Shown here piece by piece: positions 48,905 through 57,765 of a stretch of DNA of 63,476 bases. This stretch comes from Actinomycetes bacterium. Lineage in GTDB: Bacteria; Actinomycetota; Acidimicrobiia; Acidimicrobiales; JAMCPL01. The position numbers and the translations under genes were made by a program. Below the pieces are notes generated by a model, which was not told the DNA's origin, did not search any database, and saw only the letters and a list, made by a program, of their open reading frames with translations. The stretch is from assembly GCA_021841005.1 (NCBI GenBank), contig JAKBVZ010000001.1, positions 7,550 to 71,025 of the forward strand. Reading direction: 5' to 3'. How positions within the stretch are numbered: the first letter of the stretch is position 1; every line of letters starts with the position of its first letter.

Positions 48905-50569
48905 ATGCCATCACTGCTTCACCTGATCCAACTGCCGCAGTTGGCTATAGCCACACACGGCTCTTCTGCAGGATCAGTAGCCATGGCACTGGCCACCATG
49001 ATACCGTGGCTGCTGGCACTCCTGACCCGTCCGCTCGGCCGGCACATGACCGCCAGGCTGGCATGGATCCCTGTCGGCGCTTCCGTAGCAGCCGGTATTG
49101 CAATTGGCACGACAGGGCCTTCGGTTGCAGGCATCACCAACGCGCATGGACATCTGCTGGCCGGTCTGCAAGCAAATACCTACTCGATCACACTGATCGT
49201 TCTCGTTACCTTCGTCGGTGCTCTCGTGCAATCATTCGCCCTCAGGCACCTTCAATCTGACACCCATGCTGCGAGATTCGCCGCCGGCGCTCATGTGGTG
49301 GTCGGGGCCATGGTAATCGTGGCAGACTCAGCCACTCTTGCCGGATTGGTGATCGGATGGGTGATCGCCGGCATGGCCTTTACAAGTGTACTCGGCTACC
49401 GGCCTGAATTGCCTGGCGTCAAGCGCTCGGTGGCAGCCACCCGCCGAGCATTCATAATTGGGGATACCGCACTTGTAGTAGCTGCTTCCTGGATCATCCT
49501 ACGATCAGGGGATGTTGCACTTACCTCTTCACACGACCTGCAGGTTGCGGCAGGTCGCCTTGGTGCAGGAGAGCCGGTTGTGGCCTTACTGGTGGCCGTT
49601 TCCGCACTGGCTCGCTCGGCCCAGTTCCCGCTCGGACGATGGATGGCAGGGACCGTCAATGCCCCTACACCCGTCTCTGCGCTGTTGCACGCCGGGGTCG
49701 TCAATGGTGGAGGCATCCTCCTGGTGCGGATGGCGCCGCTGGAAAATACATCTGCGCCGGCAACACTCATAGTATTCTGCTGTGCATTCATCACGCTGGC
49801 ATACGGCATAACGGCCATAAGGGCCAGATCGGATGTGAAGGGTGCTCTGGCCTTGTCGACCCGTGCACAGATGGGGTTCATGTTGGCTGAATGTGCTGCC
49901 GGGCTTCCGGTATTCGCCACCGTGCATTTGATCGGGCATGCTATCTACAAGGCCACCTTGTTCTTCGGTTCAGGCAACGGTATTCGCCGACCGGGAACAC
50001 GCCCAATCAAACCAGTTCATTCGCACCGGTTGCCGGCAAGCCTGCCGGCGATAGTGGCGGGCATAGCGGGTGGCGGGATAACCCTGGGCACGATGCTGAT
50101 GGTCATGGATGGTCTTGGCGGTTATCGTAGCTGGCCGCTTCTCCTTTTCAGTGGAGTGACGGCAACCGTCGTGGGAAGGGAATGGTGGCTCCGGCATCCG
50201 AGAGGATGGGGCTGGCCCATGGTGGCCGCCTTTGTATTGGTCACCCTGTCAGCCATCTATGCCGCGTTGCTTTCCGGCCTTGGCGGATGGCTTGTATCTA
50301 CCTTAGGCATGGTTCCTGCAACGCTAATCGGACCTTGGTGGCTCGTGGTGGCAGGCGTCACCGCTGCAGCATTTTCCTTCGCAGCGTGGCAATGGTTGCC
50401 TATGACGGCTCTATCAATTCTGGTACCGGCTGGGAACCAAGGTGACGTACCTGCACCCCAGAGATTGGCAGGCTTGCGCCTGTGGCGTGTTTTCGCCCGA
50501 CCCATGGTACCAACTGGAGATCGGCAACAACACTCTGGGAACCGCCCTATGGATGGTTGTGCGGCATGA
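48905..50569 (+). CDS. dabB: DabB: proton-conducting membrane subunit of DAB carbon transporter
   Basis: NuoL/MrpA-family membrane protein of 554 aa with a dozen or more hydrophobic helices. Contains the Proton_antipo core: SAQFPLGRWMAGTVNAPTPVSALLHAGVVNGGGILLVRM and TRAQMGFMLAECAAG, HLIGHAIYKATLFFGSGN. In the DAB system DabB is thought to couple the cation gradient to CO2 hydration by DabA. The ATG at 48905 is preferred to TTG 48899. Its stop overlaps the dabA start as ATGA, so the pair is co-translated, as expected for DAB operons. Confidence 0.88.
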   Translation: MPSLLHLIQLPQLAIATHGSSAGSVAMALATMIPWLLALLTRPLGRHMTARLAWIPVGASVAAGIAIGTTGPSVAGITNAHGHLLAGLQANTYSITLIVLVTFVGALVQSFALRHLQSDTHAARFAAGAHVVVGAMVIVADSATLAGLVIGWVIAGMAFTSVLGYRPELPGVKRSVAATRRAFIIGDTALVVAASWIILRSGDVALTSSHDLQVAAGRLGAGEPVVALLVAVSALARSAQFPLGRWMAGTVNAPTPVSALLHAGVVNGGGILLVRMAPLENTSAPATLIVFCCAFITLAYGITAIRARSDVKGALALSTRAQMGFMLAECAAGLPVFATVHLIGHAIYKATLFFGSGNGIRRPGTRPIKPVHSHRLPASLPAIVAGIAGGGITLGTMLMVMDGLGGYRSWPLLLFSGVTATVVGREWWLRHPRGWGWPMVAAFVLVTLSAIYAALLSGLGGWLVSTLGMVPATLIGPWWLVVAGVTAAAFSFAAWQWLPMTALSILVPAGNQGDVPAPQRLAGLRLWRVFARPMVPTGDRQQHSGNRPMDGCAA

Positions 50570-53310
50570 CCGTTACCGCAGCCCATGCCAGGTCGGTTGA
50601 CGGTATCCCGACCGAGCCACGAGCCCAGCTGTCCACCGATTTACGCGACGAGCCAATGGCCGGATCTACGTGGTCTGTCGGGTATAAGGAGGACTTGGAC
50701 GAAGCCGCCAGGATCATCGGCCCGCTATGGCCTCTAGGTACTGCTATAGCGGTGAATCCGCTGTGGGATCTGCGCCAGTTGCAGTTCCCGCAAGCCATGG
50801 CACTTCTCGACCGGATATACAGAGTATCCGGCTACCCGCAGGCAGCATTTCTCGAGCATTCCTACAGCACTGGGCGCATTACCGACTCAGATCTGGTCAA
50901 GGCGCTTGAGCTGCTCGACCAAGCTCCAATGGACGCAAGACCCGATTCGATCCGCCGGCTCCTCCACGACGGTGCATCCATGCTCACTCCATCCGAGCAC
51001 TATGACGCAGTACATGGTACCAGGCTCGCCAGTGAGGTCGATGAGATGGTAGCTGCATGGTGCGCTGCCTTTGCCGGTGGCATCCTGCCGGACAGGACCG
51101 GATTAGGATTTTACCAGTCGTGGCGGGCTGGCATGCAGCGAGGCTACCGCATCCGAAGGCGGTTGGGTGCCCGCGGGCGCAGTGTGATCAGGTCGCTTGA
51201 TGCTGATGCTGCCATGGCCGCCCAGCAGTGCCTGTCTCGGCTCGGAGTGCCAGCCAACCAGCGTGTTGCAGTTCTGGCTGCCCATCTGGTGCGAATGCCA
51301 GGCTGGGCCGGTCATGCCAAATGGCGCTCGAATTGGGCGCCAGAAGGCTGCGGTGGACCAGTCATAGATCTGGTAAATTACATGGCCGTTCGCCTCGCGA
51401 TCGAGACAGCGCTCCTGATGGCCGCCGTTCCAGACTCCTTTCCAGGCTCCTTTCCAGACTCCTTTCCAGGCCCGATACCGATCCCACGCCTGGACCCAGC
51501 CCCAGCCCCAGTCACGGGCACCTCTGAGCACCCCAACTTCCACACAGCTTCGATCACAAGCCCAAATCCGTATGCGCACCCAGCCTCACCGGCCAGCTCG
51601 TCAAACGAGCCGGTATCGGTCTCCCACTCGTTGCCGGTGCAGGCTCCATCGGAAGCAGATCTTCCGGCCCGACTCGCCCTGCCGACGGAAGTGTCCACGA
51701 GACTTGCTAATTTGCCACGTCACGTGGCGGCCGAAGTATGGTTGCTGGCTTACGAGGTTCATTGGTACAAAGAGTTGCTGGATCGGCTCGCCGGCAAGAT
51801 GGTCAACGGGGATAATGGCACCCGCGGAGCAGGAACCTCTCTACCGGACGCGCAAGCTGTGTTCTGCATCGATGTGCGTTCGGAAGGAATTCGTAGGCAC
51901 CTGGAAAGCGTCGGACCTTACGAGACCTTTGGATTTGCGGGTTTCTTCGCACTGCCGTTGCGCTTCCATGCGTGGGGAGCGGAGGATGCATTTGATACCT
52001 GCCCTGTCCTGTTGCAACCCACTACTCATATGGCGGAACAGCCGGCAAACGGCATGAGCAAAGAAGCATGGCGATCCGTGGCCGGCCAGCAGGCTCGCGT
52101 CGCGTTCGGAAAAGCCAGAGAGTCAGCCCATCATGGTACAGTGGCTCCTTTCATGCTTGCGGAAGCCGGAGGCTTCTTTGCGGTCCCGCTTGCCGTTGCC
52201 CGGACCCTGGCGCCCCGGGCGTTCAGGCGCGCGAGGGATATCTCGAGCCACCTATTCACCCCGCCTGTACCGGCATCTATTACTGCCGACCCTGCCCTTG
52301 GTGCTCTCAGCGATGACGACAAAGCAACCTACGCGGAATCGACTCTTGTTGCAATGGGCCTGACCAGTGGATTCGCGCCGGTGATACTACTGTGCGGTCA
52401 CGGCGCCACCTCCGAGAACAACCCTTATGCTTCCGCGCTGGACTGCGGGGCGTGCGGGGGCAACCGGGGGGCTTCGAGCGCACGATCGGCGGCAGCCATA
52501 TTCAACATGCCGGAGACTCGGTACCGGTTGGCTGGACGCGGCATCGACATCCCTCCGGAAACGTTGTTTGTCGCTGCTGAGCACGACACCGTGACGGATC
52601 ATATCACCATACTCGATCGTCACCTCGTGCCAGCATCCTTCCAGCCGCGGTTGGATCGCCTTGAAGCTGACCTCGAGACAGCCGGGAAGCTTCTGGCTGC
52701 CGAACGGGCAGAATCGTTGCCTGGAAGGCAACGGCGAGATGGCCCTCGCTCTGCGCGCACCAGCGCCACGGATTGGGCGCAAGTACGCCCTGAATGGGCA
52801 TTGGCCAGAAACGCTGCATTTATTGTAGGTCCTCGGAACATGACTGCCGGCATTGATCTGGAACGGCGCGTATTCCTGCACTCTTATGATTCCTCCATAG
52901 ACAAAGATGGTTCGGCGCTCGAGACTATCCTCACTGCTCCGATGGTGGTTGCTCACTGGATCAACGCCCAGTATTATTTCTCTGCAGTTGCTCCAGAGGT
53001 CTTCTCCTCCGGCGATAAGACTATCCACAATGTGGTGGCTGGAATCGGAGTGCTGCGTGGAGCAGGTGGCGACCTCGGAGTTGGCCTCCCACTCCAGTCG
53101 CTATTCGAGGGCAAGCTACTCTATCATGAGCCGATGCGCCTTCTGGTAATCGTGGAGGCTCCGCTGGACCGTATAGACAAGATTATTGCATGCAACCCGG
53201 TGCTCCTGGATCTTTTCGATGGGCGATGGGTGCACTTGATTGCACGTAATGGAGCAGGAACACCCTGGATGATGCGTCACCCAGGAGGTAAGTGGGATGC
53301 TGCGCCCTGA
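50566..53310 (+). CDS. dabA: DabA: DUF2309 beta-carbonic-anhydrase-like subunit
   Basis: Cytoplasmic partner of DabB, 914 aa, proposed to hydrate CO2 to bicarbonate in one direction, driven by the membrane gradient. The four zinc-site residues known from Halothiobacillus DabA (Cys, Asp, His, Cys) are present: Cys434 and Asp436 in VFCIDVRSE, His612 in LCGHGATSENNP, and Cys627 in ALDCGACGGNRGA. Their spacing, C-x-D and H-x14-C, matches. About 85 extra residues (roughly 285-375) form a Pro/Ser-rich insert containing a 12-bp DNA repeat. The start is the ATG at 50566. Confidence 0.93.
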   Translation: MTVTAAHARSVDGIPTEPRAQLSTDLRDEPMAGSTWSVGYKEDLDEAARIIGPLWPLGTAIAVNPLWDLRQLQFPQAMALLDRIYRVSGYPQAAFLEHSYSTGRITDSDLVKALELLDQAPMDARPDSIRRLLHDGASMLTPSEHYDAVHGTRLASEVDEMVAAWCAAFAGGILPDRTGLGFYQSWRAGMQRGYRIRRRLGARGRSVIRSLDADAAMAAQQCLSRLGVPANQRVAVLAAHLVRMPGWAGHAKWRSNWAPEGCGGPVIDLVNYMAVRLAIETALLMAAVPDSFPGSFPDSFPGPIPIPRLDPAPAPVTGTSEHPNFHTASITSPNPYAHPASPASSSNEPVSVSHSLPVQAPSEADLPARLALPTEVSTRLANLPRHVAAEVWLLAYEVHWYKELLDRLAGKMVNGDNGTRGAGTSLPDAQAVFCIDVRSEGIRRHLESVGPYETFGFAGFFALPLRFHAWGAEDAFDTCPVLLQPTTHMAEQPANGMSKEAWRSVAGQQARVAFGKARESAHHGTVAPFMLAEAGGFFAVPLAVARTLAPRAFRRARDISSHLFTPPVPASITADPALGALSDDDKATYAESTLVAMGLTSGFAPVILLCGHGATSENNPYASALDCGACGGNRGASSARSAAAIFNMPETRYRLAGRGIDIPPETLFVAAEHDTVTDHITILDRHLVPASFQPRLDRLEADLETAGKLLAAERAESLPGRQRRDGPRSARTSATDWAQVRPEWALARNAAFIVGPRNMTAGIDLERRVFLHSYDSSIDKDGSALETILTAPMVVAHWINAQYYFSAVAPEVFSSGDKTIHNVVAGIGVLRGAGGDLGVGLPLQSLFEGKLLYHEPMRLLVIVEAPLDRIDKIIACNPVLLDLFDGRWVHLIARNGAGTPWMMRHPGGKWDAAP
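51430..51470 (+). repeat. 12-bp repeat inside dabA
   Basis: Three copies of CCAGRCTCCTTT plus a partial unit encode the FPGSFPDSFPG run at the start of the DabA low-complexity insert. Confidence 0.92.
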
Positions 53311-53338
53311 GTGCGTGCAACCCAGATGGCTTTACCAT

Positions 53339-53371
53339 GGACTTGCGCTGGACTTGCGCTGGACTTGCGCT
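53339..53371. repeat. 11-bp repeat downstream of dabA
   Basis: Three perfect GGACTTGCGCT units between convergent dabA and ctaB. In the same gap two GAATCGGTRAACTGCTTCCAA copies lie at about 53473 and 53539. No gene in the gap. Confidence 0.93.
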
Positions 53372-53578
53372 GGCATCTCAGTTATACGCCTAAATGTTGC
53401 AGGTGCAGTTGGACTGGCTGATCACTTCGAGCGGACATGAGCTCCGTGCCTCGTACGGATTGGCCGCTGGGGAATCGGTAAACTGCTTCCAAATGGGTCG
53501 ATGGGGCCGGGTTGTGAGTGCTTACCCATGCTCGCTGCCGAATCGGTGAACTGCTTCCAATCCCGCCATCCAAGGAGG

Positions 53579-54487
53579 TCAATGGTGGCGGATTACCACG
53601 TCCACCGCTATCCCTGCGAACAGTATGGTCAGATACGTGATAGACCAGTGGAACACCCTCATAGGCGATGCTCCAGGAGATTTCCTGTAGAGCCTCCATG
53701 ATTGCCATGCGAAGGCGGCGCCAGAGGCGGCGGCAAGCAGCGTATAGACAATGCCCATACGGGCTATAGGAACTAGAGCGAGCGAGCAAGCCCATAATGC
53801 CAGTGCGTATACGAGCATCTGCCGTGCAGTAGACTCGTAAGATGAGACAACTGGCAGCATCGGAACTTTGGCGGCCTCGTAGTCATCCCGGTAACGCAAA
53901 GCCAGCGCCCAGAAATGAGGTGGGGTCCAGAGGAATACTATGCCGAACATCACCAGGGCCGGCCACGACAGACCCCCTGTCACGGCGGCCCAGCCGACAA
54001 GCACCGGGACAGCTCCGGCAGCACCTCCTATAACGATATTTTGTGGCGATTTCCTCTTCAGCCAAATGGTATAGACGACGAGATAGAACAGGGCCCCGGC
54101 CAGAGCCAGGACGGCAGCCAGGAGATTGGCCACAGCCCAGAGGCATGCAAATGCAACTACTTCCAGCACCAGCGAGAATATCGCCGCTCCCACCGGGGAC
54201 ACCAGCCCGCTGGCCAGCGGCCTACCTTTTGTGCGCTCCATGACCTTGTCTATGTCACGATCCACCACCATGTTGGCTGCATTGGCACCACCCGAAGCCA
54301 GGGTTCCTCCAGCCAGAGTACCTATCATCAGCCCGACTGCAGGTATGCCCTCTTTGGCCAGGAACATCGCAGGGAGGGTGGTCACCAGCAGCAACTCGAT
54401 GATGCGTGGCTTGGTGAGGGCTACATAGGCCTTAACTTTCTCAATTGTGCTGCTTGTGTCACTTGGCACATGGCTGGTCAGGGTCAC
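53579..54487 (-). CDS. ctaB: protoheme IX farnesyltransferase
   Basis: UbiA-family prenyltransferase making heme O from heme B, 302 aa with about eight hydrophobic helices. YVALTKPRIIELLLVTTLPAMFLA, then NMVVDRDIDKVMERTKGRPLASG (the Asp-rich NxxxD motif and R-T-K-x-R-P), WLKRKSPQNIVIGGAAGAVPVLVGWAAVTG, and FLWTPPHFWALALRYRDDYEAAKVPMLPVV are all diagnostic. Implies a heme-copper oxidase of type o or a elsewhere. Convergent with dabA. Confidence 0.96.
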   Translation of the reverse strand: MTLTSHVPSDTSSTIEKVKAYVALTKPRIIELLLVTTLPAMFLAKEGIPAVGLMIGTLAGGTLASGGANAANMVVDRDIDKVMERTKGRPLASGLVSPVGAAIFSLVLEVVAFACLWAVANLLAAVLALAGALFYLVVYTIWLKRKSPQNIVIGGAAGAVPVLVGWAAVTGGLSWPALVMFGIVFLWTPPHFWALALRYRDDYEAAKVPMLPVVSSYESTARQMLVYALALWACSLALVPIARMGIVYTLLAAASGAAFAWQSWRLYRKSPGASPMRVFHWSITYLTILFAGIAVDVVIRHH

Positions 54488-54791
54488 CTCGATATCCTTC
54501 CTGCAATCCGCGCGAGGAAACGGACAGCCGTTCCCAGTACAAGTCTACCGTGAAGTCAGCGCTCGGTGTACACCACGAGCAGAACGCAAATCCATGACGG
54601 AGATTGCGCCTAGCGGCCTGTCTCGTGAACAGGATACCGGCATCCTATGCGACAGATCGTGAGCCGTTGCTGGCAGGAAAGCTATGCGCGACGCCACGGG
54701 GTCGTCCGGTCAGCTGGAGTGCACCGTGATCTGCGGATAGCTGCTAGGTGTCTCCTGCGGCGAGCAGCAAGCAAATTTGGTAAAATAAAAG
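54488..54791. promoter_or_regulatory. divergent gap upstream of ctaB and clpS
   Basis: About 300 bp without a gene. The clpS promoter is suggested by TAAAAT at 54781-54786. The ATG follows 5 bp later and there is no ribosome-binding site, which fits a leaderless transcript. Confidence 0.45.
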
Positions 54792-55103
54792 ATGATGGTA
54801 TCTACAGTCGAAGCCGCACCCGAAACAAGGCATCGACCTGGTTCCGCGGATGACCTCAGGCAAGAGGGTCCGTGGATCGTTATCGTGTGGAACGATCCCG
54901 TCAACTTGATGTCCTACGTGACGTTTGTCTTTCAGAAGCTTTTCGGCTACAGCCAGGAAAAAGCCACAAAACTCATGCTGGATGTTCACAACAAGGGTAA
55001 GGCGGTGGTGTCTTCAGGACCTAAGGAACGGGCGGAGTTCGATGTCTTCAGGTTGCATAGGCATGGATTGTGGGCCACGATGGAACAGATTCCAGCTGCC
55101 TGA
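54792..55103 (+). CDS. clpS: ClpS adaptor
   Basis: Small adaptor of 103 aa delivering N-degron proteins to the ClpA/ClpC-ClpP protease. [46 protein letters not shown] contains the conserved NDP, the ligand-pocket region and the VHxxG motif. The N-terminal 25 residues are flexible. The stop overlaps the next gene as TGATG. Confidence 0.95.
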   Translation: MMVSTVEAAPETRHRPGSADDLRQEGPWIVIVWNDPVNLMSYVTFVFQKLFGYSQEKATKLMLDVHNKGKAVVSSGPKERAEFDVFRLHRHGLWATMEQIPAA

Positions 55104-55582
55104 TGGAAGGTCTGCCTCGAATAGAGCACCAGAGAGACGGCACTTATCGCGTCATCCTCGAAGATCACGGAAGAGAGCTGTTGGCTGCACTTTGCATACA
55201 GGCAAAGCAGCTGATTGCTCGGAATGATCCCGCTTCACGGCGCCTTTTCCCGCCTGCACACATGGAAGGCGGGAAGGCTGAGGAGGAATACAGGCAGCTG
55301 GTAGGGGACGAGATCAGGAATGGCCACACTGAAGCGCTGAACATTCTCGAATCTACCGCATCCAAAGACTGTGTATCTGCCGAAGAGCTGGAACAGTGGC
55401 TGAATGCAGTGGAGATTCTCAGGCTTCTCCTCGGAACGCAGCTGCAAATTACTGAAGACATGGATGTAGATCTCGACGACGAATCGCTTGACCCGCGCAT
55501 GGCGTTGTATCACTACTTGACCTGGCTGCAGGACCATATGGTGAGTACATTGAGTGGAACCGAGCACAACCCCCTTCCGTGA
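55103..55582 (+). CDS. DUF2017 family protein
   Basis: Protein of unknown function, 159 aa from the overlapping ATG at 55103. Acidic and helical: EEEYRQLVGDEIRNGHTEALNILES, then LEQWLNAVEILRLLLGTQLQI and MALYHYLTWLQDHMVSTL. DUF2017 regularly follows clpS in actinobacteria, usually with an M67/JAMM peptidase gene next. Here that gene is missing and transposase remains follow. Confidence 0.85.
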   Translation: MEGLPRIEHQRDGTYRVILEDHGRELLAALCIQAKQLIARNDPASRRLFPPAHMEGGKAEEEYRQLVGDEIRNGHTEALNILESTASKDCVSAEELEQWLNAVEILRLLLGTQLQITEDMDVDLDDESLDPRMALYHYLTWLQDHMVSTLSGTEHNPLP

Positions 55583-55607
55583 GAAAGGAGTCGGGCGATC
55601 TTGCTAT

Positions 55608-55721
55608 TCATCGACGGCGTGGCCGTCCGGCTGGTCGGTTAGCGGCTTGCTGATTCTCGACATACGCTTTCACCATGTCGAGCGGTACCCCATCACACGA
55701 GACAACTGCGTTGGATGGAAC
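55608..55721 (-). pseudogene. IS200/IS605-type TnpA C-terminal remnant
   Basis: Minus-strand frame of 37 codons reading VPSNAVVSCDGVPLDMVKAY and continuing VENQ to a stop at 55608. It resembles the end of Y1-transposase TnpA proteins (SYxxVSCGGxPLxxVKxYIENQ). The rest of the gene is not in frame upstream. Probably the scar of an insertion just beyond DUF2017. Confidence 0.5.
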
Positions 55722-55868
55722 CAGCAATGTTCATCCCACGGCGCCCTAGTCGCTTCCGGCCGACCGTGCTCCCTTAGCCGCCAAGTTGCACCCGGGGGCT
55801 CACGAATCGGGCTATACTATTATGGTTTCTGCACTTACAGTATGTCATGCATGCTTCCTGCAGGTCCT

Positions 55869-55906
55869 GCCCCCATCGTCTAGCGGCCTAGGACACCACC
55901 CTCTCA
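55869..55906 (+). tRNA. tRNA-Glu(CUC) 5' half, truncated
   Basis: GCCCCCA acceptor strand, complete D-arm (GTCTAGCGGCCTAGGAC) and the 5' anticodon stem CCACC with loop CTCTCA, anticodon CTC. After position 37 the sequence is unrelated (AAACTAAACAG). The 3' half (GGTGG..., T-arm, TGGGGGC) occurs nowhere later in the window. Confidence 0.8.
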
Positions 55907-56349
55907 AAACTAAACAGACTCGTTTGCACCGTATATTACGAACACTGACGGTGACAAATAGCAGGTCATTGGCTATGTCATTTCGACCACAAATCGTGGT
56001 AAAACAAGACGAATGTCTACACGCGCGCGATAAACGCGCGATGAGGACTCGTAATACGATACTCGTGTAATGATATAAACACGATATTTATAATACACTC
56101 AAGATGATATAAATATCATCCATCCAGTCCCTCACTCACGGCCTCTTACACGCCTGTAATTTGCCCGCTAGTATTTCCGATATAGTTTTCCCTTACTTCG
56201 TTCCTAACGTTGCTCTACGGGCACATTAAACGGCTCTCGCGGCTCCTGACAGGGGTGCCTTCCGGCACACCGGTCAGGGCAAATTACGCAGGAATAGTCA
56301 CCCCCTATGCGTAGCATCCTTTCAGTGGGCACTATTCGCTACCCTGATA
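55907..56349. other. AT-rich junction segment
   Basis: Distinct base composition from the flanking chromosome. Contains hairpins CGCGCG-ATAAA-CGCGCG (about 56020-56040) and GATGATAT-AA-ATATCATC (about 56104-56121), then a structured repeat copy at 56195-56279. No gene. A plausible element boundary beside the truncated tRNA. Confidence 0.45.
56195..56279. repeat. structured dispersed repeat, copy A
   Basis: Shares GTTCCTAACG, CTCTCGYGGC and a near-identical AGGGGTGCCTTCCGGCACAC-type block with copy B at 60876-60960. A nested hairpin CTGAC...GTCAG spans 56246-56277 with a GGTGCC-TTCC-GGCAC inner stem. Confidence 0.7.
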
Positions 56350-57525
56350 TCACTTGAGCGTTACCATGAACGGATGCGGTCCTCCGCCTCCTCCGGCAAC
56401 AAGCGTGGGAGACTGGATATACCAGTCCAGTATACCCTCTATGCCACCTGCCGGGATAGCCGGTAGCTTGGACTGAGACGGGATGGGTAATTGCATGGCC
56501 AGCATAACACTTGAGCCATTGTCAAGTGTTCCGATGGCAGAGCAGTTGAGCATGTAGCTTGCATACACCGGAGTGGGATTGAACCGGCTGCTCGTCAAAA
56601 ACTTGACGAACTCTCCATAGGAAGGACATGAGCTGGTGAATGATATGGCCCTTCCCGACACGTTGGTCAGTTTGAGATTGTATTTTAGGGAGCTTCCAGG
56701 TGTGGCTGTCTTTGGGACGTTGACAAAAGCAAATTTCAGGTCGATAGTGAAAGGGCCCTGAGGTTTCGGTGGCGCTCCTGAAACAAAAAACCCTATGCTT
56801 GCCGTATTAGGACCTTCGCCAGGACCAGTGATACAACTGCCGGATGCAGGAACGGGAAAGCCACTTGGCGGCGGTCCTAGTATACCTTGTGGACTGTCAT
56901 TAGGTCCGCCTGTAGTCTTTATCGGAGCTGAACTTATACTACCACCAGGCAAGATGAATCGCACGGCAACAACAGGCGTGGCACAGGACGTGCCGCTCGA
57001 AAAACCGAGCATTATAACTGCTTGTCCTTTTACAGAGGGCGCGCCGGGAGCGCCCTCTGGCACACCTGGGTCAAGAACAACTGCTCCCGGCTGACTGAAT
57101 GCAATGCCCGTCACTGGTGATTGCACCACCCTGGGAGCAGAAAGCGGCTCGCCCTGCGGTCCAAGAAACACAACCTTGGGCCATCCTTGGAGCCAACACG
57201 ATTTTGAAGAGGTGTTGGTGAAAATAAACCGTTGGTAAGCTCTCTGTGCTGCACCACCGCCAGGCTCAGATCGCACCGAGAGCTGCGACATGTTGCAGGC
57301 TTTACCTTTCGGAGGAGGGCTTGATGCCACCGCCGAAGTGTTTGAAATCTTGGACACAGGAGTATTGACCCAGGGAATCACTCCATTGGTCGAGACACTT
57401 TGCTTGACATTGGCAATGCCCGTACTGCATGAAGCGAGAAGGATAGCCATTGCTATCACCACCCCCCAGGCACCGGCATTACGAGCTGTGTCTTTAGCGC
57501 CAATGTATACTTGTCTTTTTTTCAT
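56350..57525 (-). CDS. DUF4232-like lipoprotein
   Basis: Exported lipoprotein of 391 aa. Signal sequence GAWGVVIAMAILLASCSTG ends in a lipobox (LASC). The DUF4232 pattern is visible: CNMSQLSVRSEPGGGAAQRAYQRFIFTNTSSKSCWLQGWPKVVFLGPQG. A second domain after about residue 260 (FTIDLKFAFVNVPKTATPGSSLKYNLKLTNVSG) looks like a beta-sandwich. AAGGTGAT precedes the ATG. Function unknown; DUF4232 proteins are actinobacterial secreted proteins. Confidence 0.78.
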   Translation of the reverse strand: MKKRQVYIGAKDTARNAGAWGVVIAMAILLASCSTGIANVKQSVSTNGVIPWVNTPVSKISNTSAVASSPPPKGKACNMSQLSVRSEPGGGAAQRAYQRFIFTNTSSKSCWLQGWPKVVFLGPQGEPLSAPRVVQSPVTGIAFSQPGAVVLDPGVPEGAPGAPSVKGQAVIMLGFSSGTSCATPVVAVRFILPGGSISSAPIKTTGGPNDSPQGILGPPPSGFPVPASGSCITGPGEGPNTASIGFFVSGAPPKPQGPFTIDLKFAFVNVPKTATPGSSLKYNLKLTNVSGRAISFTSSCPSYGEFVKFLTSSRFNPTPVYASYMLNCSAIGTLDNGSSVMLAMQLPIPSQSKLPAIPAGGIEGILDWYIQSPTLVAGGGGGPHPFMVTLK

Positions 57526-57765
57526 ATCATTATCACCTTCTGTTCTCTATAATCGCTGGCACTGGTTACGTTTTCGGCTGTATCATTGGCTATAAACACG
57601 AAGTGTCCTCGTCGTTTCCGCTGGGGGAGCTCCGCTCGAGATCATCAGGGCTTACAGCGAACAACAGCAGTCTCCTAACCGCCAAGGCCGTCCTTCGCCG
57701 ACAAACGGCCTTGACCTCTAAGATAACTTACATAAAGGGATTTCAGCCGAGCGTTGTTCATATTT

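Noticed and set aside
55869-56130. Group I intron in tRNA-Glu
   Set aside because: No internal guide pairing to the CCTCT exon, no recognisable P7 core, and no 3' exon in the remaining 7.5 kb.
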